A stretch of DNA of 50,170 nt, from NCBI GenBank assembly GCA_031430435.1, contig JANPBM010000002.1, positions 1 through 50,170 of the forward strand. Reading direction: 5' to 3'. Of this stretch, positions 24,022-31,645 are shown piece by piece. How positions within the stretch are numbered: position 1 is the first letter of the stretch; each line of letters opens with the position of its first letter. Both the position numbers and the translations under genes were made by a program. Source of the DNA: JANNVK01 sp031430435. Lineage in GTDB: Bacteria > Acidobacteriota > Blastocatellia > Pyrinomonadales > Pyrinomonadaceae. The notes under the pieces were generated by a model, which did no database searches, was not told the origin of the DNA, and saw only the letters and a program-made list of their open reading frames with translations.

Positions 24022-25674
24022 CTAATCCGGCTGAAAATCTCGACTGAAAGATTCTCGGCATTCCTTCGACATCAAACCTTGTCCCGCTTCATTCATTTTT
24101 TCGTGGGCAATTCGGCGGGCATAATTCCAATTTCTGAAATCCGTTACGCCTTGCTGTAAACCGATTTTAATTCGATACTTCATCTCACATTTTCCGCCGT
24201 CGTTCATCAACGGAATCGCTTCCATCAAAGCCGGAATCGCATCATCGCTCAAGGTTGTGTGATAGAATCCGTCAAATTGTCTGCCTTCCTGCATCAATCG
24301 AATGTTCGTGCGGGCGATAAAATCATCGGGATTCACAAAGTGTAACGCCGCCAAAATAAACAAACCCGACCACAATGCTCCCCACGCGAATTGCGAACGA
24401 ACGCCGCGCAAGACGGTCATCGCAAACCACACAAAAACCAACGCCAGCCAAATCATAAAAACCATCGGATAAAAACGAATCGTCGTCAAACCGTAGCCGA
24501 TATTTCCCGTCAAAACAAAAAGACGTTGAGCGGCGGAAACCATAATCACGAACAGCAAAACGATTTGAATTCCTGCCAAGATGCGAAAAACCGGGTCGGT
24601 TTTCGGCGAACCTTTTCGCAAAAGCCAATGCGAAGTAAGCAAAATCGGCAAGACCAACGCCGCCACAATCACCAGTTCGCCAAAACCGCGTCGGGCATAA
24701 TCGGCAAGTTTCAAACCGTCGGTCATTTGCACAAGTTCAAATCCGCCAAAGAGATACGGGATTTGCGTGATGACAAAACTCAGAAATAGAAGGTTGATTA
24801 AACCAAGCACGATACAAACTTCGATTATTCCGAGTGTTGCCCAATTCGGCAAAATTGAATTATCGAAATTCTGCCGTGACCAAGTTTTTCCGGCTTCGGG
24901 TTTCGGCGTTTCACTCGGCTGTTCGTTTGTTTCCGTTACGCTCAAAGGTTGTTGTTTCAGCTCGGTTTCAGCCTTTAACGGCGGATTTATCGCGTCATCT
25001 TCACGGTGAAAACTGCCGATCAAACTTGCCCGCAAATAACCTGCGGAAAGCCACGAAATCACACCGACAAGAAACAAATGACTGAATAGAATTGCGGGAT
25101 CAATACGAAAAGTTTTCTCGATCACACCTTGAAAAACTGCATCTGCCGCCATAAAAAGTGCGGTAAAAACAAGCAAAATCGGAGTGGCAATCGCTAATCC
25201 GCGAAGTACCGAAATCAGATGTTTTGTCCAACCTGTTTGCGGAATCGTTTTCCACGCAATATCGTCGATCAGCAATATAAACGGCGCGAACGCAGAACTT
25301 ATCGCCGACCAAAGCCAGCCGATTGCGTAATGCGAAACGCCCGCGAGTTGCGTTTTTACCTTAAATGCGGGAAGCGTCAAAATCGCCAAAATCGTCAGAA
25401 TCACAAAAGCGTCCGCCAACAAAAGTTCTGCTGAATCTCGCCACGCAAAACACGCCGCAAAAAAGACCAACGCAATATGAAGCAACGCCGTTTCTTTGCT
25501 CCAAAGTTCGGGTTTCCGACGAATCGCCAACATACACAACGCCGCCGAAAGTCCCGAAATAACTAACACAACATTCAAACCAAGTTGTCCGCTCCGCAAT
25601 AAAACATCGCCCAAAATGCCGAGCAAAAGCGATACTTCCAAAATTACTAAACCTGTTTTTGTTCTCTCATTCAT
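24022..25674 (-). CDS. DUF4173-family multi-pass membrane protein
   Basis: A 550-residue protein with about ten transmembrane helices. The segment LADYARRGFGELVIVAALVL around residue 330 is the hallmark of DUF4153/DUF4173 proteins. A soluble, charged stretch near residues 225-270 splits the membrane part. The C-terminal ~100 residues are soluble (FYHTTLSDDAIPALMEAIPL, then Cys-containing KCEMKYRI). Function unknown. It starts 5 bases after the end of the flavoprotein gene, so they are probably co-transcribed. Confidence 0.85.
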   Translation of the reverse strand: MNERTKTGLVILEVSLLLGILGDVLLRSGQLGLNVVLVISGLSAALCMLAIRRKPELWSKETALLHIALVFFAACFAWRDSAELLLADAFVILTILAILTLPAFKVKTQLAGVSHYAIGWLWSAISSAFAPFILLIDDIAWKTIPQTGWTKHLISVLRGLAIATPILLVFTALFMAADAVFQGVIEKTFRIDPAILFSHLFLVGVISWLSAGYLRASLIGSFHREDDAINPPLKAETELKQQPLSVTETNEQPSETPKPEAGKTWSRQNFDNSILPNWATLGIIEVCIVLGLINLLFLSFVITQIPYLFGGFELVQMTDGLKLADYARRGFGELVIVAALVLPILLTSHWLLRKGSPKTDPVFRILAGIQIVLLFVIMVSAAQRLFVLTGNIGYGLTTIRFYPMVFMIWLALVFVWFAMTVLRGVRSQFAWGALWSGLFILAALHFVNPDDFIARTNIRLMQEGRQFDGFYHTTLSDDAIPALMEAIPLMNDGGKCEMKYRIKIGLQQGVTDFRNWNYARRIAHEKMNEAGQGLMSKECRESFSRDFQPD

Positions 25675-25678
25675 ATCT

Positions 25679-26848
25679 TTAAAGTCCTAAGTCCTGTGTC
25701 CTAAGTCCTAAGTTTTCAACTTTTTGTATTTCAATATCAGGAAACGAACCGCGTCCGAAAAAGATGTGTCTCGCAAAGTTTTTGATAATCGGCAGACGCA
25801 AAAACGCACAGCCGATTTCAAGTAAAAATTGATTGTTCATCATCGCCAAAACTTTCCGCATCCAAATTCGGGAAACAAATCTTGCCCGGAATTGTTCGCC
25901 CGAATAATTTAATAAAACGTTTGGATTGTCAGTTTTAAGCCGTTCCGAAATAACTTCCGCCGCGTATTTTGAAAGCCTCATTGCGGGATCGAGTCCGCCG
26001 GCGGTCAAAGGCGAAACCGCACCTGCCGCATCACCGATCAGCAAACCGCGTTCGTTTGAAATTCGACGCAAAACTCCGCCGACGGGAATTTTTCCGCCGC
26101 GAGTTTCGACCAATTTTGCTCCGTTTATTTCCACAACTTTTCCGACAACTTTCGCCTTAAACTCTTGTAACGCATTTTTCGGATTAAATCCGGCGGGATA
26201 ACCGCCAACGCCGATGTGGATTTCCTCACCGTCGTTGGTCGCCCACGCGAGATAACCGTTTGCTGATTTTGCATCGAGAAAACAATGCAAATGCGGTTCA
26301 ATATCGGTTTGATTTGTTTGATAAACTTCTTCGTAACCGGTAATAAACTCCGTGTTTTCATCAAGTTGCAAATCTTTGGCGACACGCGAACTTGCTCCGT
26401 CTGCTCCGACCAAAACTTTCGTGCGAACTTCAAATTCAACGCCGTCTTTTTCCAATTTGACGATATTATAAGACCGTGTTTGCTGAATTTTCAAGTATTT
26501 CGTTGAATCCGAAAATTGAACGCCGTTCGCTAAACAATCTTGCAATAAACTTTCATAAAGCAAACCCATTTTCCCGACTCGAAATTCGTCTTTGTCGCTT
26601 TTTAACTGCAAAGCCTTCAATTTCGGCGAATAAAGCGTGACGTTTCTGACAGGTTTCCCAAGTGTTCCGAGCGGAAAATCAAAATCTTCAAACGTCTTTC
26701 GGACAAAAATTCCGGTCGTATGAATTCCTTTTTTCAAATCGGATTTACGGTCAACCAACAAAACTTTCACGCCATTCGCCGATAAAAGTTTCGCACATTG
26801 CAAACCTGCCAAACCTGCTCCGATGATTACTGTGTCGTAGATTTTCAT
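25679..26848 (-). CDS. FAD-dependent oxidoreductase, geranylgeranyl reductase-like
   Basis: A 389-residue flavoprotein. The FAD dinucleotide motif VIIGAGLAGLQCAKLLS opens the protein; VGADGASSRVAK (near 150) and GLLIGDAAGAVSPLTAGGLD (near 270) are the other FAD contacts typical of the geranylgeranyl reductase/aromatic hydroxylase group. Such enzymes saturate isoprenoid chains or act in quinone and lipid metabolism; the substrate here is unknown. The last residues (NLGLRTQDLGL) are encoded by a tandem heptamer repeat, so the original C-terminus has probably been replaced. Confidence 0.85.
   Translation of the reverse strand: MKIYDTVIIGAGLAGLQCAKLLSANGVKVLLVDRKSDLKKGIHTTGIFVRKTFEDFDFPLGTLGKPVRNVTLYSPKLKALQLKSDKDEFRVGKMGLLYESLLQDCLANGVQFSDSTKYLKIQQTRSYNIVKLEKDGVEFEVRTKVLVGADGASSRVAKDLQLDENTEFITGYEEVYQTNQTDIEPHLHCFLDAKSANGYLAWATNDGEEIHIGVGGYPAGFNPKNALQEFKAKVVGKVVEINGAKLVETRGGKIPVGGVLRRISNERGLLIGDAAGAVSPLTAGGLDPAMRLSKYAAEVISERLKTDNPNVLLNYSGEQFRARFVSRIWMRKVLAMMNNQFLLEIGCAFLRLPIIKNFARHIFFGRGSFPDIEIQKVENLGLRTQDLGL
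25684..25711. repeat. Heptamer tandem repeat, GTCCTAA type, four units
   Basis: Four consecutive 7-base units on the plus strand: GTCCTAA, GTCCTGT, GTCCTAA, GTCCTAA. The array lies at the 3' end of the flavoprotein gene, supplies its last codons and reaches to within about 10 bases of the next start. Same period as the repeats at 12055, 23991, 34981 and 42274, but a different sequence. Confidence 0.85.
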
Positions 26849-26854
26849 AGATTT

Positions 26855-27394
26855 TTACCAACTAAAATATGCTTCGCCGTTTTGTTTGTTATAGACGAGA
26901 AAAGCGTGGCAGTTACCGTTGTCGGGGTCGCAATCGTTTGCGAAACTGGTTGAATGATAAAGTATTGTATTTTCATCATTGGAAAGTTTTCGTAATTCGT
27001 CATCAAACGGGTTTTTGAATCTTTTTTTCTCTACTTCGCCAAAACCCCTTTTTTCTATTATTCGTTCGATTGTTTTTTCGTTTGCCCGAAACTTTAACCA
27101 GTTACGATAAAAATTCACGCCACCATCTAAAATTTCAACATCATTTGTCAGATTAACTTTCAAATCGACCGTAAAAATCCGTGTCGGATATATGTTCTGA
27201 ACAACAAATTCGACAAAACTAAAAAAAATCAAGCCACAAAAAGTAAAGAAACCGACCAAAACAATAGCGACTAAAGCGTCTTTCAAAACTTTGGCGAGGT
27301 GAAAGTGATTCGATAATAATTTAAGTACCAAATAGCTTGCGGCGATAAAGCCCAAGAAAATTAACCAAATAAAAATTACAAATCCGATTCCCAT
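26855..27394 (-). CDS. Hypothetical membrane protein, two N-terminal helices
   Basis: A 179-residue protein. Two hydrophobic helices (FVIFIWLIFLGFIAASYLVL and ALVAIVLVGFFTFCGLIFFS) precede a charged soluble domain of about 110 residues, probably extracytoplasmic, ending CDPDNGNCHAFLVYNKQNGE with a possible disulfide pair. Family not recognised. It is 6 bases from the flavoprotein gene and 5 bases from the gene before it, within one minus-strand run. Confidence 0.7.
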   Translation of the reverse strand: MGIGFVIFIWLIFLGFIAASYLVLKLLSNHFHLAKVLKDALVAIVLVGFFTFCGLIFFSFVEFVVQNIYPTRIFTVDLKVNLTNDVEILDGGVNFYRNWLKFRANEKTIERIIEKRGFGEVEKKRFKNPFDDELRKLSNDENTILYHSTSFANDCDPDNGNCHAFLVYNKQNGEAYFSW

Positions 27395-27399
27395 AAATT

Positions 27400-28251
27400 T
27401 TAATCAATAAATGTTTGTCCGTAATTAACAATACTTTCGCCCGTCATTTCCTCAAACGCGTCGGCTAACGCTTGTTGTTTGTCGGGTTGACTTTGTAAAC
27501 CATAATAATTTCGGGTCAATTCGCTGAAATTTGTTATCGGTGCAACAAATTTTAGAATCTTCGCATTTCTTTGAATCGTTGCGACATTTCCGTTTTTGAT
27601 TCCGTCCAGAAGTTTTTGAATCTCAACGTTTATCGTAAAAGGAATCACAAAGCTAAACATCGCACTCAAAATTGCCGTGCCGAGTAAAACTCGTTTTGCC
27701 AAAAAAGGTGTTGCATATCTGTAAGTGCGGGAGGCGTTTCGCAAGAAAACAAGTGATGTAAAAAGCGGTGTAAATCCGAGTATTCCGATGACGAACAGCA
27801 ACCCGATCACACTAAGCGGAAACATAACAATTCCGATTCCGAGCGAAATAACTCCGCCGACTGCAAATAAACCCGACAAAATTCCACTGAATTGTTTGAG
27901 TTTTTCGCCCCAAATCAACCACGCCATCATTGCCATAATTGATGTAAAACTAAGCAGATACGCGAATGGTTTTGCAAATCCGCCAAATGAACCGTTGCCT
28001 TTGAAAATAATCGGGTCAAAGGCAAAACAAATTACAGGCAAAACAACCCCGAATGTCCAATCGAAAATCTTTTGTTTCGGCGTAGATTCAAGTTGAAATT
28101 GCCGCCGCCAAAAACCAAGTTGTTGAGAAACTTCGGTTTGTTCATTTATAATAGAAGGAATTTGCGGAATCCTTAAAGCTGTCCGATATATTATTCCGAA
28201 TGAACCTAAAACTACTGTGCTTATCATCACTAAAATTATTAAAATATCCAT
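27400..28251 (-). CDS. Hypothetical multi-pass membrane protein
   Basis: A 283-residue protein with an N-terminal helix, a short soluble loop, and about five further helices between residues 65 and 210 (ISLGIGIVMFPLSVIGLLFV is one). The C-terminal 70 residues are soluble and end NYGQTFID. No family recognised. Adjacent to and probably co-expressed with 26855-27394. Confidence 0.7.
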   Translation of the reverse strand: MDILIILVMISTVVLGSFGIIYRTALRIPQIPSIINEQTEVSQQLGFWRRQFQLESTPKQKIFDWTFGVVLPVICFAFDPIIFKGNGSFGGFAKPFAYLLSFTSIMAMMAWLIWGEKLKQFSGILSGLFAVGGVISLGIGIVMFPLSVIGLLFVIGILGFTPLFTSLVFLRNASRTYRYATPFLAKRVLLGTAILSAMFSFVIPFTINVEIQKLLDGIKNGNVATIQRNAKILKFVAPITNFSELTRNYYGLQSQPDKQQALADAFEEMTGESIVNYGQTFID

Positions 28252-28361
28252 ATTTACCTCGTTAATTTACACTTGCCGTTTGCGTGTAAGTTTCAATTTT
28301 TGAACAAATTCGGCGATGAAAAATGCTGCCATCATTATCGACCAAAACCGCTTTTACCATT

Positions 28362-28730
28362 TCACCAACCCTTGTGTTTTATTTCCCTGTTCATAGCGTC
28401 ATAAACAATTACTTTCTCGCCACGAAGTTCCAAAGTTACAATGTGTCCCGTTTCACCCCAATATATTTTGTCGTAATTATTTCCGCCGGCAGCATCGCCC
28501 GAAATCCACACCGTTCTGCCGTCAACATCAAAAGTGTAAGTTTGATCCCCAAGTCCGCCTCGCATGTAAAGTGTTGCAAGATGATAACTTGGGAAAGATG
28601 CCTTGCTTTGTATTTCAGAACCAAGAAAAAACCACGATAATACCGCCAAAGGAAACGACAATAAATAAAGCAAAACCATGCCCAAAACGACACAAATCAA
28701 ATGACTTCCCACAATTTTTCCACTCCTCAT
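28362..28730 (-). CDS. Hypothetical membrane-anchored protein
   Basis: A 122-residue protein. The ATG at 28730 overlaps the TGA of the winged-helix regulator gene (ATGA), so the pair is translationally coupled; a longer reading upstream would run through the regulator gene. One long hydrophobic segment (LICVVLGMVLLYLLSFPLAV) is followed by a soluble domain with GGLGDQTYTFDVDGRTVWIS and TGHIVTLELRGEKVIVYDAM, which looks like beta structure. Unknown function. Confidence 0.7.
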   Translation of the reverse strand: MRSGKIVGSHLICVVLGMVLLYLLSFPLAVLSWFFLGSEIQSKASFPSYHLATLYMRGGLGDQTYTFDVDGRTVWISGDAAGGNNYDKIYWGETGHIVTLELRGEKVIVYDAMNREIKHKGW

Positions 28731-29104
28731 TTTGCATTTTTCATTGCTTGGATCAGTGCTTCCATGTGGTTCAAATATCGCTCCAACGCCTTTCTTCCTT
28801 CGTCGGTAATTTTGTATTCGGTCAAAGGCATTCTGCCGCTGAATGACTTCAAACATTCAAGATAACCTGCTTCTTCGAGTTTGCGGGCGTGGACGGAAAC
28901 ATTGCCGTCGGTTGTGTTGAGCAAGCGTTTCAAATCGTTGAAACTCAAACTTTCATTTGCCGCCAACGCGGAGATTATTCCGAGCCGCATTCGTTCATGG
29001 ATAACCTTATCCAAATCATTCGAGACGTTTTCCGCCGCTTTTTCAAGCCGCAATTTTGGTTTATCATCACCTTCGTATTCAATTTTTGCTAAAGAATTTT
29101 TCAT
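28727..29104 (-). CDS. Winged-helix transcriptional regulator
   Basis: A 125-residue protein with a winged helix-turn-helix (RLGIISALAANESLSFNDLK, then TTDGNVSVHARKLEEAGYLE) and a wing (RMPLTEYKITDEGRKALERY). This matches the small MarR/ArsR-like winged-helix group with a recognition helix that reads NVSVHARKLEEAGY. It has no obvious ligand domain. It stands between two membrane protein genes (29149-29772 upstream and 28362-28730 overlapping downstream), which it may control. Confidence 0.85.
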   Translation of the reverse strand: MKNSLAKIEYEGDDKPKLRLEKAAENVSNDLDKVIHERMRLGIISALAANESLSFNDLKRLLNTTDGNVSVHARKLEEAGYLECLKSFSGRMPLTEYKITDEGRKALERYLNHMEALIQAMKNAK

Positions 29105-29148
29105 AAAAATCTGTGTTCATCCGTGTTCATTTGTGGATAAAGTTTCTT

Positions 29149-29772
29149 TTAGCCTCCGAATTTTCTGCCGATAATAAAGCCGAAAATAATGTGTAAAACG
29201 CCGAAACCTATTGCCATCAACAAGTTACCGTAAGTTGTCGGCAGAAAAAATGCCAGCGTTCCGACGGCAATGAAACACCAACCCATAATCGGCACGGCTT
29301 TGACTGAAAACGAACCGCCGGTTACGACCGACGCACCGTATAAAAGCAGCCAAATCGGAATCATTATTTCAAACATTCCGAATCGCCAAAGTCCGAGCGT
29401 AATGACGACTCCGCAAATCATCGCGGGCAGAGAATTCATCACAAACTTTTTAGACGGTGCGGAAATCAGCGGTAAATTCGACAATTTCGACTTTTGCCAC
29501 ATCGCCAAAACACCGATTGCGAACGCCAAACACGCTTCCAACAGCCACGTTATCAGCCAAACTCGAATGCTCGTTTGCGAATGCGCGATGTATGCGGCAA
29601 CGCACGCCGTAACGCCCATCAACATTCCGCCGTAGCCCGGAACACTTGTAAACACTGCCGATTTCTCCATCGTTTCACGGATAAACGCAAGGTTGTCCAT
29701 TGCTCTTCCGTGCAAACTCGGCGGTTCATCGGTAACTTCTTCAATTTGTCTGATTGGTTGAATATTTCCCAT
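29149..29772 (-). CDS. Hypothetical six-helix membrane protein linked to a winged-helix regulator
   Basis: A 207-residue protein: a soluble N-terminus of about 45 residues (MGNIQPIRQIEEVTDEPPSL), then six hydrophobic helices and a short basic end (GRKFGG). I chose the ATG at 29772; the TTG 21 bases upstream lies in the promoter. No ribosome-binding site is visible, and the predicted promoter puts the message start within a few bases of this ATG, suggesting a leaderless mRNA. Family not recognised; genes of this kind often precede small winged-helix regulators. Confidence 0.7.
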   Translation of the reverse strand: MGNIQPIRQIEEVTDEPPSLHGRAMDNLAFIRETMEKSAVFTSVPGYGGMLMGVTACVAAYIAHSQTSIRVWLITWLLEACLAFAIGVLAMWQKSKLSNLPLISAPSKKFVMNSLPAMICGVVITLGLWRFGMFEIMIPIWLLLYGASVVTGGSFSVKAVPIMGWCFIAVGTLAFFLPTTYGNLLMAIGFGVLHIIFGFIIGRKFGG

Positions 29773-29781
29773 ACAAGTTGA

Positions 29782-29810
29782 AAGATATATCAAGTAATTT
29801 GATTTGTCAA
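29782..29810 (-). promoter_or_regulatory. Sigma-70-type promoter of the six-helix membrane protein gene
   Basis: On the minus strand TTGACA (29810-29805) is followed after 17 bases by TATCTT (29787-29782); TATATC two bases earlier is an alternative. The start site would fall near 29775, almost on the ATG. A small dyad ctttaTATTGtaaag (29813-29827) lies just upstream of the -35 box and could be an operator for the neighbouring winged-helix protein. Confidence 0.5.
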
Positions 29811-29883
29811 GAACTTTATATTGTAAAGCAGTATTTTATGAAAAAAATGTCCGATAAATTTTAGATCTGTCTTGAAAGTCAAC

Positions 29884-30681
29884 CTAAAGTTCGTTGGACA
29901 GTTGAATAATTTTCTTGATTATTTCCGCTGTTTCAAAAGGCTTTTCAAACGGAAAAAGATGAGAGCCTTCGATTGTTTCAAACCGCAGATTTTTGATTCG
30001 CTTCATTGAATTTACGCCTGCAAGTTTGCCTTCGCGTGAGTTTGTTCCGCCGACGTAAGTTGTTTGAACAGTTATATTTCGCCGAAGTTTAGGAAGTGTG
30101 TGCGGAACTGTTCTGTAAATTTTTGCTTCAATCTGCGGTTTAAAAAACAACTCGAATCCGCGTTCGGTTTCAACAGTTCCGTGTTCTGTGTAATCACGCA
30201 AAACGTCTTCGTCGAATGCGGCAAATTTAGACTTTGCGTTAAAGTGTGCAAATACTTCATCGCGTGTTTTCCATAAATTACGGCGAAATTTCGTCATTTT
30301 TGACGGCGAAAATCTGTCAATCAATTTTATTTTCTTGCCGATTTGAATAGCAAAACTGCTGAGTCGGCTGATTATCGGTGAATCGAGCAAAATGATTTGC
30401 GAATATAATTCCGGCTTTTCGGCGGCAAGCAAATAATGCAAAATTCCGCCAAAACTATGTCCGATACCGATAATCGGTTGCGAATAACGACTTTCGATTT
30501 CCTCGCGTAATTCGTCTTTCAGCAATTCCCAATTATCCGTGACGGGAAATTTCGGATTATGTGCGTGGCGGTTGAGATAATTTATTTCAAAATCGTGTTC
30601 GAGATACGAAAACAGCTTCGTGTATGTACGCGACGGAAAACCGTTGGCGTGGGCAAATTGGATTTTCGGTTTATTCATCAA
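29884..30681 (-). CDS. Alpha/beta-fold hydrolase
   Basis: A 265-residue protein with FAHANGFPSRTY at the N-terminus (oxyanion region) and the nucleophile elbow GIGHSFGGILHY, with Ser96 as nucleophile. A C-terminal GSHLFPFEKP supplies the catalytic His. Typical of esterase/lipase-like hydrolases; substrate unknown. The first Met pair (30681 or 30678) overlaps the end of the upstream membrane protein gene by 11 bases. Confidence 0.85.
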   Translation of the reverse strand: MMNKPKIQFAHANGFPSRTYTKLFSYLEHDFEINYLNRHAHNPKFPVTDNWELLKDELREEIESRYSQPIIGIGHSFGGILHYLLAAEKPELYSQIILLDSPIISRLSSFAIQIGKKIKLIDRFSPSKMTKFRRNLWKTRDEVFAHFNAKSKFAAFDEDVLRDYTEHGTVETERGFELFFKPQIEAKIYRTVPHTLPKLRRNITVQTTYVGGTNSREGKLAGVNSMKRIKNLRFETIEGSHLFPFEKPFETAEIIKKIIQLSNEL

Positions 30682-31033
30682 TCAACGATAAATTGAATTT
30701 GGTCGGTTTAACTTCTCCCAATATAAATGCAATGAAATAGCCGATGCAAATCCATTGAAGCGAAACAAAACTTATGGCGAAAAAAACTCCGATGTTTGAA
30801 TAAAATGTGCTGCTGATACCGACAAATGTGAGCAAGTTGTTAAAGAAAGTTGCCAAAAGAATTGCGGGGAGATTGATAACAATAAGAAACATTGCCAAAA
30901 GTGATTGGTTAAATTCGCCAATCGCAGGATTTGGGTATTTCTCACCATACAAAGCAAATATCATAACAAGCCAATGCGCCAAAGTTACAGCAATCGCTAT
31001 CGGGTTCGTAAAGATTTTAAGTAATCCTTTCAT
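30671..31033 (-). CDS. Hypothetical small membrane protein
   Basis: A 120-residue protein with four hydrophobic segments (PIAIAVTLAHWLVMIFALYG, LLAMFLIVINLPAILLATFF, and two near the C-terminus). Unknown family. It overlaps the hydrolase gene at its 3' end and lies 8 bases after the secreted protein gene 31042-31548, so the three are probably one transcript. Confidence 0.65.
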   Translation of the reverse strand: MKGLLKIFTNPIAIAVTLAHWLVMIFALYGEKYPNPAIGEFNQSLLAMFLIVINLPAILLATFFNNLLTFVGISSTFYSNIGVFFAISFVSLQWICIGYFIAFILGEVKPTKFNLSLIDE

Positions 31034-31041
31034 TCTGAAAA

Positions 31042-31548
31042 TTATTCTAACGCAGCTTTCAGTTTATTTGCCGTCTGAATCGTTTCGCTTTCCGAATCAA
31101 GCCAAAATTTGGTCGTTTTCTTAACACTTATTTTGCCGTTCAAAAATTTGATCATCTTGCCGTTTGCAAAGTAGAATCTCGATTCTTTGACAGAAACAAC
31201 TTTCGGCGGTTTAGCTAATCCGATTTGTGTGTCGTAACGGCTAAATTTTCGATAAACAAAAATCAATTTGTCGGCTTGATAATAAATTTCGGTGGTTGCT
31301 TTATAAGTTTCGCCGTAAATTTTGGCGGTGATTTTTTTCAAATCTTTGCCTGACACAAAATATGTCGCCTCCGTTCCTTCGAGCGAAACTCCTTCGACAT
31401 CTTTGGTCGTTTTCTTATAACTTTTGACGTTTTTATTGATTGAATCAACTTCGTTGCGGATTTCCGTAACTTGTTTTGCAGTTTGCGCAAAAACTGTGTT
31501 TAAGCCGGAAATAATTGCGATGATTAGAAATATGTATTTAGCTTTCAT
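31042..31548 (-). CDS. Hypothetical secreted protein
   Basis: A 168-residue protein with a Sec signal peptide (KYIFLIIAIISGLNTVFA, cleaved before QTAKQ). The mature part is Lys/Thr-rich, with strands such as EATYFVSGKDLKKITAKIYG and ESRFYFANGKMIKFLNGKIS that suggest a small beta domain. No catalytic motif. First gene of a three-gene group with 30671-31033 and the hydrolase. Confidence 0.7.
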   Translation of the reverse strand: MKAKYIFLIIAIISGLNTVFAQTAKQVTEIRNEVDSINKNVKSYKKTTKDVEGVSLEGTEATYFVSGKDLKKITAKIYGETYKATTEIYYQADKLIFVYRKFSRYDTQIGLAKPPKVVSVKESRFYFANGKMIKFLNGKISVKKTTKFWLDSESETIQTANKLKAALE

Positions 31549-31581
31549 AGTTGTTTGATGCCGAAACTATACACTTTTACA

Positions 31582-31624
31582 AGAAAAAAGACGAAGAACT
31601 TTTTTCAAGGTTCTTCGCCGTCTT
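31582..31624 (-). terminator. Terminator after the endolysin-like gene
   Basis: Arms 31588-31599 and 31610-31624 pair (one small bulge); on the minus strand the hairpin is followed by TTTTTTC. It lies 22 bases after the stop of the endolysin-like gene (31646). Confidence 0.8.
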
Positions 31625-31645
31625 ATTTAAATAGATAAATTTCAA

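Noticed and set aside
28262..28360. Minus-strand 32-codon frame right after the gene at 28362
   Set aside because: It has no ribosome-binding site and no recognisable features; one base of separation from the previous stop is suggestive but not enough.
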